Shown here: positions 21,906 to 35,198 of the stretch, piece by piece
Numbering within the stretch: the first letter of the stretch is position 1
Layout: the number at the start of each line of letters is the position of its first letter
Assembly (NCBI GenBank): GCA_018894105.1
Contig: CM032127.1
Location: forward strand, 2,761,001-2,825,000
Direction of reading: 5' to 3'
DNA from: Jacaranda mimosifolia
Lineage: Eukaryota; Streptophyta; Magnoliopsida; Lamiales; Bignoniaceae
DNA length: 64,000 nucleotides
Notes under the pieces: model-generated
The model's input: only the letters and a program-made list of their open reading frames with translations
Told to the model about the DNA's origin: nothing
The model's database searches: none
Made by a program: the position numbers and the translations under genes

Positions 21906-23000
21906 TCAATTAGAGAACAAAGTTTCACAAATCTCGGAAAAAACATCAAATATTATCCCATGATAGCAAACCTCATTCAAAGACAAGAAACAAAGCAGCA
22001 GCCGCTCCAAATCCTCAGCCCCAAACATCTGTTTCTCCACAATCATCTCCACCATTGATGCCCTGAAATCGCTGCGAGGATCACTCGAACTCTTCTCCAC
22101 TGCATAACTCTCTTCAATCATCGAACCGGACATCCAGAAACTCCTCGACGACGTATTTCTCTTCATTTTCCGGCTGTTCTTGGCTATTCTCCGGCGCCGG
22201 AAGCTCGTCCCGGCAGATCCAGTACTGTTCTTGTGATTATAATAAAGCTGAGTTGAGATGTGATCGAAGCCCAGTTCGAATAATTCATCTGGGCTTGGTT
22301 TTCCGGATGATTTCTTCTTGCTTTCTTTCGAAACCATTTTGGCGTCGCTCGTTGTTGATGTTTTATTTTTCCGGCTGCTGATTTTGCTTAGAACTGTGTC
22401 GAATGAATTGACTGATGATGAAAATGAGCATCGCCCCATTTCATCAATGCTCTTCATCTCTTCGCATCTCCTGAATCTCCGGCTGGTTTTCAGGCGAAAA
22501 GAGTCGCCGGAGTTCGAAGACAAGCTGAAAAAAGTGTCGGTTTCGCCATCACCGGCGTCATCGGGCCTGGTTTTCTCATCACTGGTGCTGCTGAACCACC
22601 CGCTGTTTGATGACGAACTGTGGTTGATAGAAACAAAGGCAGCATTCTTTCTTACATAACATTCTTGAAATTTTTTGTCCCTTTTCTTGGGGTTTAAGTT
22701 TGAAATGGGTGTCACAGGAGGACATTTTCTTCCTTCCGCATCAGAAGAATGACCCAGAATTAGGTTTCTTTTGCAGAGTTTGGAAGAATTAATTTTGGGC
22801 ATATTTTGAGGTTTTGGGGGTTTGGTATTGAAGAAAGAATTGGAGTGGTCATTTTCATGGAGACGATGATCAGTTCTTTTGTTGGTTTTTGTGATGGTAA
22901 TGGAGCTTTCTGCTACATCAGGTAGGGTTCTGAACTGGCAAGAAGTTAAGGAAGAAGGGAAAAGGCGAGAGACTTTGAGCATGAAGTGATGGCTTTCCAT
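21906..23000 (-). CDS. OFP: OVATE family protein (transcriptional repressor)
   Basis: An intronless 364-aa protein. The C-terminal OVATE domain covers residues 297-364, starting SYAVEKSSSDPRSDFRASM and continuing MIVEKQMF, LLLCFLSLN and HGIIFDVFSEI. The rest is low-complexity, rich in Ser, Lys and Arg, with basic clusters (SFRRRRIAKNSRKMKR, about residue 265-280) that could be nuclear-localisation signals. OFPs are plant-specific repressors that bind TALE homeodomain and TRM proteins and affect organ shape, secondary wall and gibberellin pathways. The start at 23000 is the first in-frame ATG; the full domain and lack of introns fit the family. The subgroup resembles OFP6/7/8-like long proteins, but this is a guess. 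Confidence 0.93.
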   Translation of the reverse strand: MESHHFMLKVSRLFPSSLTSCQFRTLPDVAESSITITKTNKRTDHRLHENDHSNSFFNTKPPKPQNMPKINSSKLCKRNLILGHSSDAEGRKCPPVTPISNLNPKKRDKKFQECYVRKNAAFVSINHSSSSNSGWFSSTSDEKTRPDDAGDGETDTFFSLSSNSGDSFRLKTSRRFRRCEEMKSIDEMGRCSFSSSVNSFDTVLSKISSRKNKTSTTSDAKMVSKESKKKSSGKPSPDELFELGFDHISTQLYYNHKNSTGSAGTSFRRRRIAKNSRKMKRNTSSRSFWMSGSMIEESYAVEKSSSDPRSDFRASMVEMIVEKQMFGAEDLERLLLCFLSLNEVCYHGIIFDVFSEICETLFSN

Positions 23001-23363
23001 GGAAATGTTTTCAGTTACAATTCAAAAAAGCATCTGGATGTGATTGGATTTTATATAGGCATATAGGGTTTTGGGAATTGCTTATGTAACAAGATTTGGG
23101 TTTACACGTGGCGTGTTTTTAAAAAAGATTAATGAGCCAAGTAGATAAAATAATACTTATTTTAAATTTATTTAAAAAATTTCGATAAGATTTTATACCT
23201 TACATAAATACTTTTGAAGCTTACATAAAATACGATAAATGTTATATAAAATAAGATTTTGAAACTTATAAGACATTAGGAATGATAATTTTTAATTAAA
23301 GTAATTAAAATTAATTATAAGAGTTTGTTAAAATTTTAAAAATAAATTAGAAACTTTATGTCT

Positions 23364-23475
23364 TTTTTTTTTTTTTTTTGGTTATATGGATGCACATCAA
23401 AAGCTCGTTAATATTCAAATTCTTGATCTCACGCTTTATGAGTAAAACTTATGTAATTGAACCAAAGGTTAATTT
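23364..23475 (-). mobile_element. tRNA-derived SINE-like insert
   Basis: On the minus strand, TTTGGTTCAATTACATAAG resembles a tRNA D-arm/A box and GAGATCAAGAATTTGAAT resembles a T-arm/B box, followed downstream by a long A run (T17 on the plus strand, near 23364). It interrupts a MITE-like repeat (about 23200-23640). No clear target duplication is seen. Confidence 0.35.
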
Positions 23476-23840
23476 AACAAGAACTCCTTAACCTTTTTCT
23501 AAAACCAGCTTAAAAAACCTTACATCTTTATTTGGGAGCTTATAAATTTTCTTTTCAAAAAATCTATATATCAAGCACTTTATGACATTTTAAAAACTCA
23601 TAAAATATTTTGAGAAACTTATAAATTCACCAAAGTACCCTTTAAATATGATTCATATGGAAATTTTTCGTTATTTGATTGCCAAACATGACTCAAAAAT
23701 CAATTAACTTTACATAATATTGATCTTGATATGTTAATTATTTCTTGAACCCCATGAATTGCATAAAAGTGAGATAATCAAAACTTAGGGATTGAAAACA
23801 TTTTTTTGTGGAAAAAAATATGAATGAAAAACTCTTCTTA

Positions 23841-24192
23841 GAGGATGTTTGACTAAACTTATTTAAAACATCTTATAAGATGTTAGATCTTATTTTTAAA
23901 GTAAGTTGTTGAAGTATTTGGATAAAGTAAGATATTAGAGCTTATAAGATGTTAATAATGACAGTTTTATAGTTAAAATATTTAAAAATAAAAGAGTTTG
24001 TTAAGATCTTAAAAATAAATTAGAGTCTTCTGATTTTTTTTAAAAAGAGTTTATAAGCTCATAACATCTTATTTTATGATCTTATAAGCTCTTTTTTTAA
24101 AAAAAATTACCAAACACTTTTTATCAACTTATAAATTATTAAACATCTTATAAGATATTTTAAAAAACTTATAAAATTCCCCAAACACCCTC
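23841..24192. mobile_element. Harbinger-like MITE, family C
   Basis: Ends GAGGATGTTTGAC and, reversed from the right, GAGGGTGTTTGGG; TTA flanks both sides (23838-23840 and 24193-24195). The interior carries repeated CTTATAAGATGTTA blocks that recur in diverged copies at about 23200-23640 and 57960-58690. Confidence 0.65.
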
Positions 24193-25095
24193 TTAGTTAT
24201 TGAATTAGCTAAAATTATTCTATCAATGTAGAACACTCATATCATAATCACTTGATTAAAGAGGGGGGGAAAAGAAAAAAAAAAAAAAAAAGACTTTTTT
24301 TTAAGTTTTATCCCATGTTGTACAATTTTGTAGAGTGTCCACACGTCTACATGTCATTCCTTTTGCAAAAATATCATGGCGTGGCTCACAAGTTGCAATA
24401 ATGAGCCCATGTAGTGCTCACGTGATTGACCAATTAGTCCTCCCAATCTAACACAACTTGCTTCACGGGCTAAATATCCAAATCATATCGACTTTCCATC
24501 TCAAAACAAATACCAGCCTCTTAATATAAATATATATATACACATACATATACTAATGTACATCAATCACATTATAAATATAACTCAAGAAAATTTGTTT
24601 ACTTACTTTTGATATTGCATGATAAATACACAATCCAACTCAATTTTAATATTTAGTTCATTTTTAAAAGTATTTAATATAATTATGGTTTGGCATGTAT
24701 TTAAGGTCAAACTTGACTTGTGTATTAAGGTCTTGTGATATGATATAATTTTCGGCCTAAATTGAAATTAAATTGTGGTTTGTCAAATCGGATAGTCATG
24801 TCAAGCAAACTATCAAAGTTGAATATCAAATTATTTAAAATATACAAATAAACATTAGTTAAGATACACAATAACCCATTATTTATTCTAGTAATGTGTA
24901 TCATACCTAATCCAAATTATATAGTTTGATTAAGTTCAATCAGACCTAAATTCGACTAGAATTTTTCACCAATCACACAATAAGGTTTACCTGGTTGTCC
25001 TCAGGACCATTACACTTAGTGGTATAATTTGATTGGATTCAACCAAACCCAAATTCCACTAAATTTTCTCATCTATCACATAATGCGATTCCTTA

Positions 25096-25425
25096 GGGAA
25101 TGTTTGGTTATGTTTTTTGTTTGATTTTATTATGTATTTTGGGAGAATGAATTATTGAAGAATGTGAAAGTTATTTTTTGATATGTTTGTTTATATTTTG
25201 AAAGAGATATTTTTTACTGTAGCAGTCAAAGCAATACTTTTTTGTTGGATTTTTTGGGTGAAAATGAAATTCAGTAATGTTTTTAATGTTAGAATAATAA
25301 TAAAATATATATAATATATGTATGTATATATTAGAGAATATGTGTTTTGGAGAAAAAATTGAGATATGTTTGGTTCTACTTTTCCAAAATAATGTTGGTC
25401 CGGAGAAACATAACCAAACAAAGCC
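25096..25425. mobile_element. Tourist/Harbinger-like MITE, family A
   Basis: Ends GGGAATGTTTGGTTATG and CATAACCAAACAAAGCC with TTA on both sides (25093-25095 and 25426-25428). Shares the GTATTTTGGGAGAATGAATTATTG interior pattern with the element at 14119. About 330 bp, non-coding. Confidence 0.75.
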
Positions 25426-26943
25426 TTAAATTTCTCCAAAAGTATTACACATCTAAAGAAGGCTACAAATTATATAGAAACACACATCTATAAATATACA
25501 AAAATTATGTTTGTCCTAAGCTTAAAATTCAAAAACCTAATAAGAATAGTCCTAACTAGCCCAAAATTCTTCAATGCAACTAGTGCAAAGCTCCCAAACC
25601 ATCAAATCATATTATTTCTACATAAAACTCATACCAACCCAGAAAATCAATGGCTCTAATTTTCCCCCATGCATATATACCATACTATATACCACACTAT
25701 AGATCTGTATATGTAATAATTCATATATATTGGAGAAATTGTTCCGTGTGCTGCGGCGCATTCTCTCTGTAGCAGAATGTCAACAAATCTGTGTCCTTTA
25801 CAATATTCCCCAAATTAATAAAACAAACATCAGAATATTTTATTATTGGTTCTTTTTTCTAGGGCACCACACCCAAATCATACTGGTGCACGCAGCACTG
25901 TGGGACCCACCTCAAGAACTCTACTATGATGATGGGCTGACTCTCTTTCTTTCTTTCATCCATTTTTTCCTCTTTAAATTTAAAAAAAAAAAAAAAAAAG
26001 GGAAAAATCTTAATTATATATATATATAGGATTAATTAAAATTGGCATCTTCAGTTAATGAGAAGGTTCCAACAGCACAAAAACAGAAAAGGGTAGCAGA
26101 AATTTGGTGTGGATTTCAAACTTGAATTCCAAGTGCCCCCAAAAGCTATCAGACAGTTTGGTTTCAGCTTTCCATGTAAAGAATAGTGTCTGAGAAGTCA
26201 ATCATATTCGTACAAAATTGTAACAATGTGCAGAGTTTTGTGTGTTTCTAATGGATGCATAGTCGGTGGGATGTCTATGGACTTTTAACTTCTATATTGA
26301 AATTGAGTAATTTCACATATTTGGGGCATTCTTACCCTAATATATTGCCTAACAAATCAATCTATTTATAATTCGACAATTAGGGTTTTGACGATTAGAG
26401 TTTTGTGTCTTTATGTTCATATAGGATTTAAAATCTAATCTGAAACGACAAAGAATTAAGATCGTTGTGAGATTTCAATGATAATTCGATATATATATAT
26501 ATATTTAAGTCAGTCAAAAATTGAGGGATTATTAATAAATGCAATACATTAAAATAGTGAAGGCTCTATTTTGAAGAAGAAATCGTTTCGGTGGATGAGA
26601 AAGTAGAAAGATTTTATAAATTGATATCCATAATTCTTTATTCTTTTAATATAAAATAAAATATCGTATCATCTTATTTGAACTTTTCTTTTTAATATAA
26701 GACGCGTGTAATACTCAGGGTTTCAAATCCAAACTTTCTACATAAAAATATTTATAAGAGTAATATCATAAATTAATTGACCATTGAGATATTGAGAGTT
26801 AATAGATTTGATTATTTGATCTTAGCAATAATTATTTGGCGATACATATGTGTGTGTATTATAATAATAATTCTCCTCTTTTAATTTTTGAGATGCACTA
26901 ATCACAAATATTGGAAATTTTTGTACTTTTATATACTGTTGTG

Positions 26944-26945
<2 letters not shown>

Positions 26946-26990
<45 letters not shown>
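26946..26990. repeat. (TG)n microsatellite
   Basis: About 22 uninterrupted TG units; likely polymorphic. The ORFs reported across it are dinucleotide artefacts. Confidence 0.97.
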
Positions 26991-26993
<3 letters not shown>

Positions 26994-27484
26994 TTGTTGT
27001 GTAAAAAATATAATGCACATGGAACTTGTAACTTTGTGCTTTTCAAAAATTTTCACAAAGCCGCCAAAAGCTATAAAACAAGCCACTTGTTTTAGCCCTC
27101 TTCTTTGGACAATCAGAAATCATATAAAATAATGGTATTCGTAATCCACTTTTTGTTTGTCAGACGGTTTTTCTTGACTTTAACAATTTTAATTTGAGTT
27201 TCAACATATATATATATATATATATGCCCATCATCCCTAAAACATTTGACTTATGGTGATGTGATGTTGTGCCATAGATTTTGGTGCACTTTTGACTTCT
27301 TTATATTGTACTTATTCATATCATGTAAAACCCAAATTTCACTTTAATTTAATTATTAATTTGATATTAGTCATAAAAAAATTCATATTATTCGTTTTTT
27401 TTTCCTTTTTCAATTACCTTTCATGAGACTTGAACTTGCCGTTGATCTATTCAAATAAATGAGAAAAATCCATGCCCATTCATC

Positions 27485-27869
27485 TAGGGGTGCAAACGAG
27501 TCGAGCCAGTCAGGTCACAAGCTTCACAAGCAGAGCTTGACCTCCAATTCGAACCAATTTCGAGCCGTCTGTATCTAGGTTCGCGAGCTGATATATAATT
27601 AAATATTATTTTTTATTTTATTAATAAATATATATTATATTACTATTTTTTATTTTGAGTTTAAACGCGAGCTCGAGCCTATAGTTTTTTACAATTCATT
27701 TGTCAATTCAAGCCTTATCGAATAGAGTCGAGCTCAAACTTAAAATTTTAGATTTGTCGAACTCGAATTCTTAAAATTTTAGGCTCACCAAGATCGAGCC
27801 TAAAATATATATTTCGAGCTCGAGTTCAAAAATTTTGCCCAAACTCGACTCGACTCAATTGCACCCCTA
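27485..27869 (+). mobile_element. hAT-type MITE, family D
   Basis: Ends TAGGGGTGCAAACGAG and CAATTGCACCCCTA. The flanking octamers CATTCATC (27477-27484) and GATTCATC (27870-27877) match at 7 of 8. The outer parts carry many CGAGCTCGA-like words around an AT-rich core. It is the inverted partner of 47168-47546. Confidence 0.8.
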
Positions 27870-29210
27870 GATTCATCCATATCATCAGTTGTCTGTTTAA
27901 CATTTGTTTGTATAATAATAAGATATAAACCCTCATATGAGCATTCTTTATTTTTTATTTAGCTTTGGACTACCATGTCGAGGGTAAAACTTGATCATAT
28001 TTACCACCTCACTCAACGATCAACAATATATTCTAATTACATTTTATATTTTATTAAAAAATAATTGATTATTGAGGAACTCGGCCCACAATCGATTTAT
28101 TTGTAAATATGAAAATTTATTATCAAAATATCATCAAATTATATGTGCCTACATATATGCATGCATGTATATAATTAATTACACTAATAACATGCAAATG
28201 ACATCAAAGATTAGGTCATTAGAATCTCGAAGTTTTATTTTTCAAATAATATAAAATTATTCTATGTCGTATTGTTGGTAAAGTTTAGTGTAATGGGGCA
28301 AGATACTTAGGTTTGGTGGGATATTCCAATTTGAAATTTTAAAAAATTTGTTTTTATGGGTGTCACTTTTGTCTTTCCCTAAAATTTCAATTTGAACAAT
28401 CATTTTCTTGAAGGGTAGTGCACATAGAATAAAATTGGATGGATAAAGACTTTACCTTCATACATTTGAAAATAGTTTCAATATCATTTTCTATCAATTC
28501 CTTTTTTATCTTACAAGTGATTGAATATTGGAATGCCGCACGTTATATGTTTTTGTTCACTTTATTTGATATGATAAAAGTTTAAATAATTGTATTAAAA
28601 ATAAATAAAAATATTTTAATTAATTATATTTAATAAAAATAATTTAAAATATATAAAACTTATAATATATTCAAAAATAACAATAATACTGATAATTAAT
28701 TAGTAATTAAGAATAAAATGGTCTTTTCAATGAAATATAAAGGATGCACAACTGATACATTATATATAACTCTTGGACTCAATTCTTTATCCATCATTTT
28801 CATACTTTCGTATTAGGCCATCTCCACGTTATGGGTCTCTCTATCACCACAAAAGAATATTTAATCAACTCAAATATAACAATATATTTAAAACATATCA
28901 TATAAAGTAAACACGCGTATAATTTTTATATTTGAATTATGTAAGAAAAATTATGAAGCAATATAAAATTAGAATATTACTAAGCGAATTATATTAATTT
29001 CTTTAGTTAATATGATATATTTTTCCCATGCTCTACTTTTTATGTCTTATTTTTATAGGCAAACAATTTTTTTATTTATTTATTTTTTATTATTATTATT
29101 ATCATCTTTTTGGATTGGGGTTACGAATGGGCTAATAGTAACCTTGTGGGTCGGCATTGATATCAATGTTTGGCTTTTGAATCATGGTAAGGAAGAATTG
29201 GGCTCATATG

Positions 29211-29950
29211 TAATTTTAAGTTAGGAGGTTTATTCTATCGAAATGTCTAGATTCTACTATAAAATAATATTACTAGCAATTTCGACACACTCTGCACTTA
29301 TTTTAAAATTTTTATAAAAAAAAAAAAATATTTATATATAATATTAGTTCTTTTAACAATATAAGTGTACTTATTTAAATATAAATAAAAAGTTATGATC
29401 CAACGATAACAACGGGATACAAAGTGAATGGATTACAAATGATAATTAGTGTATAAATTATAGTTGTAAAAATTATAGTTGTAAAAATTAAAAAAGAGAA
29501 TAATAAAATTTTAGATACATTACTTGAAAATACATAAATAAATTATTAAAATTTTATTAATAGTATAGATTCTAAAAATACTTTGTTAATTTTAAGTTAG
29601 GAGGTTTATTCTATCGAAAATGTCTAGATTCTACTATAAAATAATATTACTAGCAATTTCGACACACTCTACACTTATTTTAAAATTTTTATAATAAAAA
29701 AATAAAATATTTATATATAATATTAGTTCTTTTAACAATATAAGTGTACTTATTTAAATATAAATAAAAAGTTATGATACAACGATAACAATGGGATACA
29801 AAGTGAATGGATTACAAATGATAATTAGTGTATAAATTATAGTTATAAAAATTAAAAAATATAATAATAAAATTTTAGATACATTACTTGAAAATACATA
29901 AATAAATAATTACTATTTTATTAATAGTATAGATTCTAAAAATACTTTGT
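29211..29950. repeat. Tandem duplication of ~370 bp
   Basis: The unit starting TAATTTTAAGTTAGGAGG at 29211-29586 is repeated almost unchanged at 29587-29950, sharing for example TACTAGCAATTTCGACACAC and AACGATAACAA. The copies differ by a few substitutions and small indels, including one extra TTATAGTTGTAAAAA unit in the first copy. Non-coding; its high identity points to a fairly recent duplication just upstream of the eL37 pseudogene promoter. Confidence 0.85.
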
Positions 29951-29998
29951 TAATTTAATAATTAGCCATCCTAATAATTGGCCTAAAGTTAGATACTA

Positions 29999-30110
29999 AT
30001 GGGCCTCCGTTGAATGACCCAATCGTAAAGCCCAACAACAGTGAAAACCCCACTGAAAAGCCCTAACTTCATTTGAATATAATTCGGCTGGCATTTCTGC
30101 TGCTACTCCG
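29999..30110 (+). promoter_or_regulatory. Housekeeping-type promoter of the eL37 pseudogene
   Basis: Contains TGGGCC (about 29999-30004), AAAGCCCAAC and a telo-box-like AAGCCCTAAC at about 30058-30066, 75-80 bp before the ATG at 30140. Site II plus telo-box combinations are typical of plant ribosomal-protein promoters, matching the gene that follows. Confidence 0.6.
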
Positions 30111-30139
30111 ATGGAGTTTCTCCGTCAACCGCTTCACTC

Positions 30140-31427
<1,288 letters not shown>

Positions 31428-32666
31428 GCTTTGTGAAGCAGTTTAGTGGTATACTAAACTGCTTTGTGAAGTGTTGTTGGGCCTTGGAAGTTTATTATAT
31501 TGGTTTGCTGCACTGATCCAAGTGATCAATTCGTTTTAGTCTCAATCTTCAATATAGTTGGGCGTGCTTGTTCAATTATGCTCAAAAGTTGAAGGAGCAT
31601 CTCTCCTCTCAATCTGTATCATCCCTGCAACGTGACAGTTCTGTTCATCGTATATTTTGCCTCTGTTCCGGTGCTAAATTGATCCCCGTTTTAATTTGTG
31701 GGCCAAAATATTGGCAGAAATATAGGACGAGTAGGAATTCTGGTTTTGATAAGGATACAATCGAGGTGAATCAAGAAAATTTCCAAATTCAAGCTCGAGG
31801 AGCTAAAAAATTTTGAGTTTGGGCTCGGCTTAATTTGCTTTAATTAAACAATATTTTCAAGTAAACTCGGTATAAGTTTTTTTTTTTTTTAGTTTAATGA
31901 AAATATTAATTCATTGCACGCTATATATGCGTACACACGAAAATTGTAAATTATTAGAAATTTAAGTATTTATGCATTTAGTTATATTATTAATATAATA
32001 CATTAGTACTTATGAAATGAAAAATACTAAGATAATATATGAGTTTCCAAGTTAGTTCTTGCAAATCTCAACTTAGTTATAGATGATTCAAGATCATCAT
32101 TAAAGTAAAAATTAATTCGATAATTAATTTGGTTCGAGATCAACATTAAAGTAAAATATAATTCAATTTCATCCCTAACTTGGTTATAAATGGTATGAGA
32201 TTGCTTTTAAGATATAAATTCAATTCAATTCAAATTTGACTCGAGGTTAATTTGAGAATTCATTTTTGCATTCCTAAGTCTACTCAAGCTCAATATAGGT
32301 TCAATTCAAATTAAGCTCAAAAGCTGGCTCAATTTATTTGCATCTCAGGTTTTGAAGCGGCAACTGCTTCATTTCAAAATACAACTTCAACCTTTTTTTC
32401 TGTTTTTTTTTTCAAACTAAAAATGTAGTATACAGAAAATGTGTCCCATCTTTTACAAAAGGGAGAAGCTTAGATGAGAGCCTACCACTGTCTCTTAAAA
32501 GCATGAGCTCAAATCTGAAGAAGTCTTCCACTTCCATTCCAGGTGATGAAACCTTAAAACTGATCACAAACTGCCATCTGAAGTCTTTCACTTCCATTCC
32601 AACTGATGGAACCTTAGATCATACAAACCCCCCAAAAGTGTAAAATTGCTAGAGGATTGGAGCAAC
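31428..32666. other. Intergenic between eL37 pseudogene and ENGB
   Basis: Nothing coding is recognised. Around 31780-32350 there are GAGCTC/GGCTCAA-rich words like those of the hAT MITEs, probably a decayed copy. 32400-32666 is the probable 3' UTR of ENGB, with a 40-bp block (32518-32557) repeated at 32578-32616. Confidence 0.5.
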
Positions 32667-35198
32667 TTAGTGTTTGAGCCAGTAGTTTCGCAACTGGGAC
32701 ATGTGCAACAATATTTCATCTCTACCTTGGTTCGTGACACTGCTGGTCATAACCCAAGGTGGTGCCGTCTGAAAGAAATCACGTATCAAATCCTGAAAGT
32801 CTTGCACATTTTCTTCAGGTCGTTTGCCTCCGTTCTTTTTCTTTTTCCGTTTGTCACATTTGGTGAATATTAGGGTCATCGGAATCTGTAAACAAGACAA
32901 CAAGAATCTAGACATTTAAAGAATTTGAGGGAATTAAGGACTTGAATCTCAATGCATGGTATTGCGATAATTTCTTCTCATGATTTGTGTATTATTAATG
33001 TTGTTTAATTTCACATGTAAAAGAATTCTAAGGTTACATTAGTTGAAAGCTTTAACCAATGTATTTTATGCAACTTTATGCTTCAAGAGCCTCAAGCGTA
33101 CACTAACTAGTTACAGGCACTGAGATTGGAATACTGGCCGGGAGCTTTGTAAGAAGTAAGAGAACGAACAAAGGGACATGGTTACCTGATTTTGCCCCAG
33201 CCAACTTGCATATTCGAGATCAATCTTTTTTGCGGGAATGCTGGCATCAATCAGCAGGAATACGGAGACAAGGGTTGGGCGGTTGAGGAAGTAATCCTTG
33301 GTGAACTTGTTCCAGTCCGTTCGAAGCTCGTGCGGTGCAGCTGCATAACTATTTTACACAAAACAAACAATTGATTTGTATATACCAAATCCGAACAATT
33401 TTTTCATCCACACTAATATGATAGGATAAGACATTGATCAGCATCACTTGACATGAAAATAAGTAAGAAACAAGCATTCAACATTCACTAGAAGAAATAT
33501 TCCGATGCCTTGCCTTTAATAAGTTAAATTACTACCAAACCCCTGGCTCTTATATTGAAAAGAAGTAACTGCAATTTCAAACAAACCACAATATAGCAGT
33601 TGTTGTTCACATTTGGGAAACTTTTTACTATTAACTCCTACTAGTCTAGCTGAACTCAACAGAACAAAAGTTGCAAGTTTTAGGAGTCCGTTTGATACCC
33701 GTAGCCCGGTAAATCCACTAGGTACCAGCTTTCATTAACGCGAAAATGGTTGATGCATTGTGTTTTCCCTGCAAGTGGTAAAAAAGAATCACATTATTTT
33801 ATTTAAATTATTTACTTGAATGAAAGCTACAAGGACTCTCGATGTGATGCATCTGATCAAATAAATTTATGACCCTCCACGCATGTCTATTTGCTTCTCA
33901 GAGCAAACAAAACTCGATAATCCCTTCACTTGAAAGAGAAAGAGAGGTTCTAATTATGGACATTTCAAAGCCAAGTCTAAATCCTTTAGAATGAAGGAGT
34001 GTCTCTGTTATTATGCCACAAAGTGAAAAGACTCGTACACAAATTGAACTAAAACTTCACACAATTCCACTCACATTCGACATTTTATTTGTTTTGATTC
34101 AACTCAACTCAATCTATAGTCTCCATCTATGTAACTCCACCATCGTCTTCCCAACCTACAAAGAAATCTGTATTCGACAACTGGCTAATGTGCGAGCCAA
34201 AATTGTTGAACTCTTCTTCTCAATTCATGATAATCAGCCTCCAAAGATGGAGTTCCATATAGCTCTTTCTTTTAGTCCACACCGGCATCCTCCCCCACAA
34301 ACTCCCCTTCCACAGAGAGAAAGTATGAAGCCCTCCCCCACTATTTTATCCTCCTTCCTTGAGCAAACAAAAAACATTCTACAATTTTGTCACAAAGATC
34401 CTCTCTTTTCAGCCAAGTTCTATAAAATCAGAACAAGAAAAAACATTAATAACTCACAACTCCTTCAGAGCTCTCCAACCTTAAACAAAGCATACAAATT
34501 CTAAGAAGTAATAAATTAATCATACATTTGAACCCATTATCTACTTTCTCATCCTATGTGTTCGCCAAAAATCCCGCAATTCACCAGAAATTGAAACAAA
34601 AAGATGCAACCTTTCTATGATAAAAATGATGATACCATGACTAAATACATCTCCATACAACTCTTGAACAACAAATTAACTACTTTTGTATTATACCAGG
34701 CTTTTTAGAAGTAAGCGCGAGGCGCTTGCGCCTAACGAGCGAATTAAGGAGCGATGACTTCCCCACATTAGACCGCCCCACAAGCGCAAACTCTGGCATT
34801 CCATCAGACGGGCAGTCCTCAGTCCTCACGCTGCTCTTCACAAACTCCGCATTCACAACCTCCGCACCATCTCCAGCATACTTGCTCAGCACAATATTCG
34901 AGCCCTTCAAGATTCTTGCGCTCAAAGGTGCGTCTTTTAGTGCAGAAACGTCTGTTTCTGGCGGCAAGAAAAGGGATTCAAGAGAAAGTTGCAGGCTTTC
35001 TTGTTCTTGGGGCGGTGATGGGGCTACGGCGGTGGGGACTAGCGTAGAGAAGTGGGAGAGGGGTGAGGCTAAGGGTACGGAATTGGTTTCAGGTTTGAGC
35101 TTGGATACGAGGGCTGATGTTATTAGGAAGAGTTTCTGAGGTTTGGGGAATGTGAGAAAGTGGGAATGGATTCTTGGAAGTTTGTGAGAAAGAAACAT
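32667..35198 (-). CDS. ENGB: EngB/YihA-type GTPase, probably organellar
   Basis: Four exons on the minus strand: 34697-35198, 33699-33768, 33186-33348, 32667-32885; 954 nt, 317 aa, all GT-AG and in frame. G1 is GRSNVGKS (residues 141-149), G3 is DLPGYG (186-191), G4 is TKCD (253-256) and a G5-like TSSVTNQG lies at 292-299. The block KKPGKTQ (165-171) with INHF is typical of the EngB (YihA/YsxC) group, which in bacteria helps assemble the large ribosomal subunit. About 130 residues precede the GTPase domain, rich in Ser, Pro and Leu, consistent with a plastid or mitochondrial transit peptide. Acceptor choice for exon 3 (AATAG at 33349) is fixed by frame: it gives [16 protein letters not shown] lysine-rich insert follows G4. 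Confidence 0.95.

Larger units (their letters stand above)
23001..29998. other. Intergenic, repeat-rich
   Basis: No gene is seen. It contains MITE copies (about 23200-23640, 23841-24192, 25096-25425, 27485-27869), a (TG)n microsatellite, the tandem duplication at 29211-29950, and AT-rich unassigned sequence. The ORF at 25730-26029 has no recognisable domain and ends in a poly-A/Lys tract, so it is not called. Confidence 0.6.

Noticed and set aside
22318..22659. 113-aa plus-strand ORF
   Set aside because: Antisense shadow of the OFP coding region.
25730..26029. 99-aa ORF
   Set aside because: No domain, ends in a Lys run from a poly-A tract, lies between MITEs; no promoter or splice pattern.
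26822..27132. Three ORFs across the (TG)n tract
   Set aside because: HTHTHT or VCVCVC proteins are microsatellite artefacts.
29221..29950. Possible Helitron ends (TCTACTATAAAATAATATTACTAG)
   Set aside because: Some resemblance to plant Helitron 5' ends, but no CTRR-hairpin 3' end was identified; kept only as a tandem duplication.
34013..34504. 163-aa plus-strand ORF
   Set aside because: Lies antisense inside intron 1 of ENGB, has no recognisable family and Ser/Pro/His-rich composition.
34726..35139. 137-aa plus-strand ORF
   Set aside because: Shadow of ENGB exon 1 on the opposite strand.
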